From NCBI GenBank assembly GCA_963693365.1, contig CAVNZM010000004.1, positions 8,990,001 through 9,054,000 of the forward strand: 64,000 bases of DNA. Direction: 5' to 3'. The notes beneath the pieces are model-generated. The model saw only the letters and a list, made by a program, of their open reading frames with translations, was not told the origin of the DNA and searched no databases. Shown here in pieces: positions 63,661 to 64,000 of this stretch. Positions within the stretch are counted from its first letter, which is position 1. Each line of letters opens with the position of its first letter. A program made the translations under genes and the position numbers. Source of the DNA: Amoebidium appalachense. Lineage: Eukaryota > Ichthyosporea.

Positions 63661-64000
63661 GGTGTGTGTATGAGTGCAGGAACAGTCACACATGCAGCGA
63701 CAGGTAGACTGCTATTCGTGTACGTGCCTGGCTGTGTATGCGTTTGGCTGCAAGGCTTCCTCATGGATGCTGAGTTACTGAAATACCGAACGCCCATATG
63801 CTATTATTCCTGGTTATTAACTGTGTGCTCTGTGTACGTGGGGGATTGTCCATACCAACATGGGTTCCTACAGGTCGTTATGTGACCCAGGGATGCGGGT
63901 ATGGTCATGAGAGGGCTTGTCGCAACCGTGGTGGTGAGGACGGCAAGAAATGTGTGCGTGTACGTGGGCGTGTGTGTGTGTGCAAGACTTTTTTTTTTTT
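63585..64000. other. Right edge: upstream intron of the quasi-RRM gene, no exon seen
   Basis: The exon ending at 63584 needs an upstream exon finishing in phase 2, and I find no convincing one before the window ends. A (GT)n is present, and the window stops in a T run. Confidence 0.45.

Overview
This window is nuclear DNA from an intron-rich eukaryote. Evidence: spliced genes with GT-AG introns, compact coding exons separated by introns of several hundred bases, and very large amounts of simple sequence, namely (GA)n, (CA)n, (GT)n and long dG/dC homopolymers. The gene set includes FEN1, profilin, BuGZ/ZNF207, a quasi-RRM RNA-binding protein, a LARGE-like GT49 and a P-element-type transposon relic. 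This suits a unicellular relative of animals and fungi, such as an ichthyosporean-type holozoan. That placement is a guess; the sequence does not prove it.

Layout. 1-4128: microsatellites and non-coding sequence. 4129-5317 (+): intronless multi-pass acyltransferase-3-like gene with one apparent frameshift. 5318-12591: repeats, no recognised gene. 12592-13995 (-): profilin, 3 exons. 13996-18374: C/T-rich intergenic sequence, ending in a likely FEN1 promoter. 18375-31857 (+): complete FEN1, 15 exons, 388 aa. 31858-36215: repeat-rich gap. 36216-37628 (-): intronless GT61-like glycosyltransferase. 39402-about 41240 (+): internally deleted P-element (THAP) transposase relic. 41860-about 42015 (+): broken copy of FEN1 exon 2 and part of its intron. 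43653-47880 (-): complete BuGZ/ZNF207 orthologue, 6 exons, 288 aa. 47881-52153: intergenic, with a diverged 129-bp duplication and an unexplained open region near 50.1-50.9 kb. 52154-59197 (+): GT49 (LARGE-like) glycosyltransferase, 5 exons, 613 aa. 61307-63584 (-): 3' part of a quasi-RRM protein of the hnRNP F/H / ESRP type, which appears to continue past the right edge.

The genes are not an operon. FEN1 serves replication and repair, profilin serves actin, BuGZ serves spindle and kinetochore, and the quasi-RRM protein serves RNA processing. The two glycosyltransferases and the acyltransferase probably modify glycans in the secretory pathway, which is an inference from family.

The most unusual points are a FEN1 fragment pseudogene whose differences are mainly synonymous, a KP-like P-element deletion derivative, a GC-AG intron in FEN1, C-tracts placed directly after several FEN1 5' splice sites, and short dispersed repeats shared between introns of different genes. 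Exon boundaries were worked out by hand from reading frame, splice signals and remembered family conservation; no alignment was run. Homopolymer lengths in an assembly like this may be unreliable, which bears on both single-base frameshifts reported.
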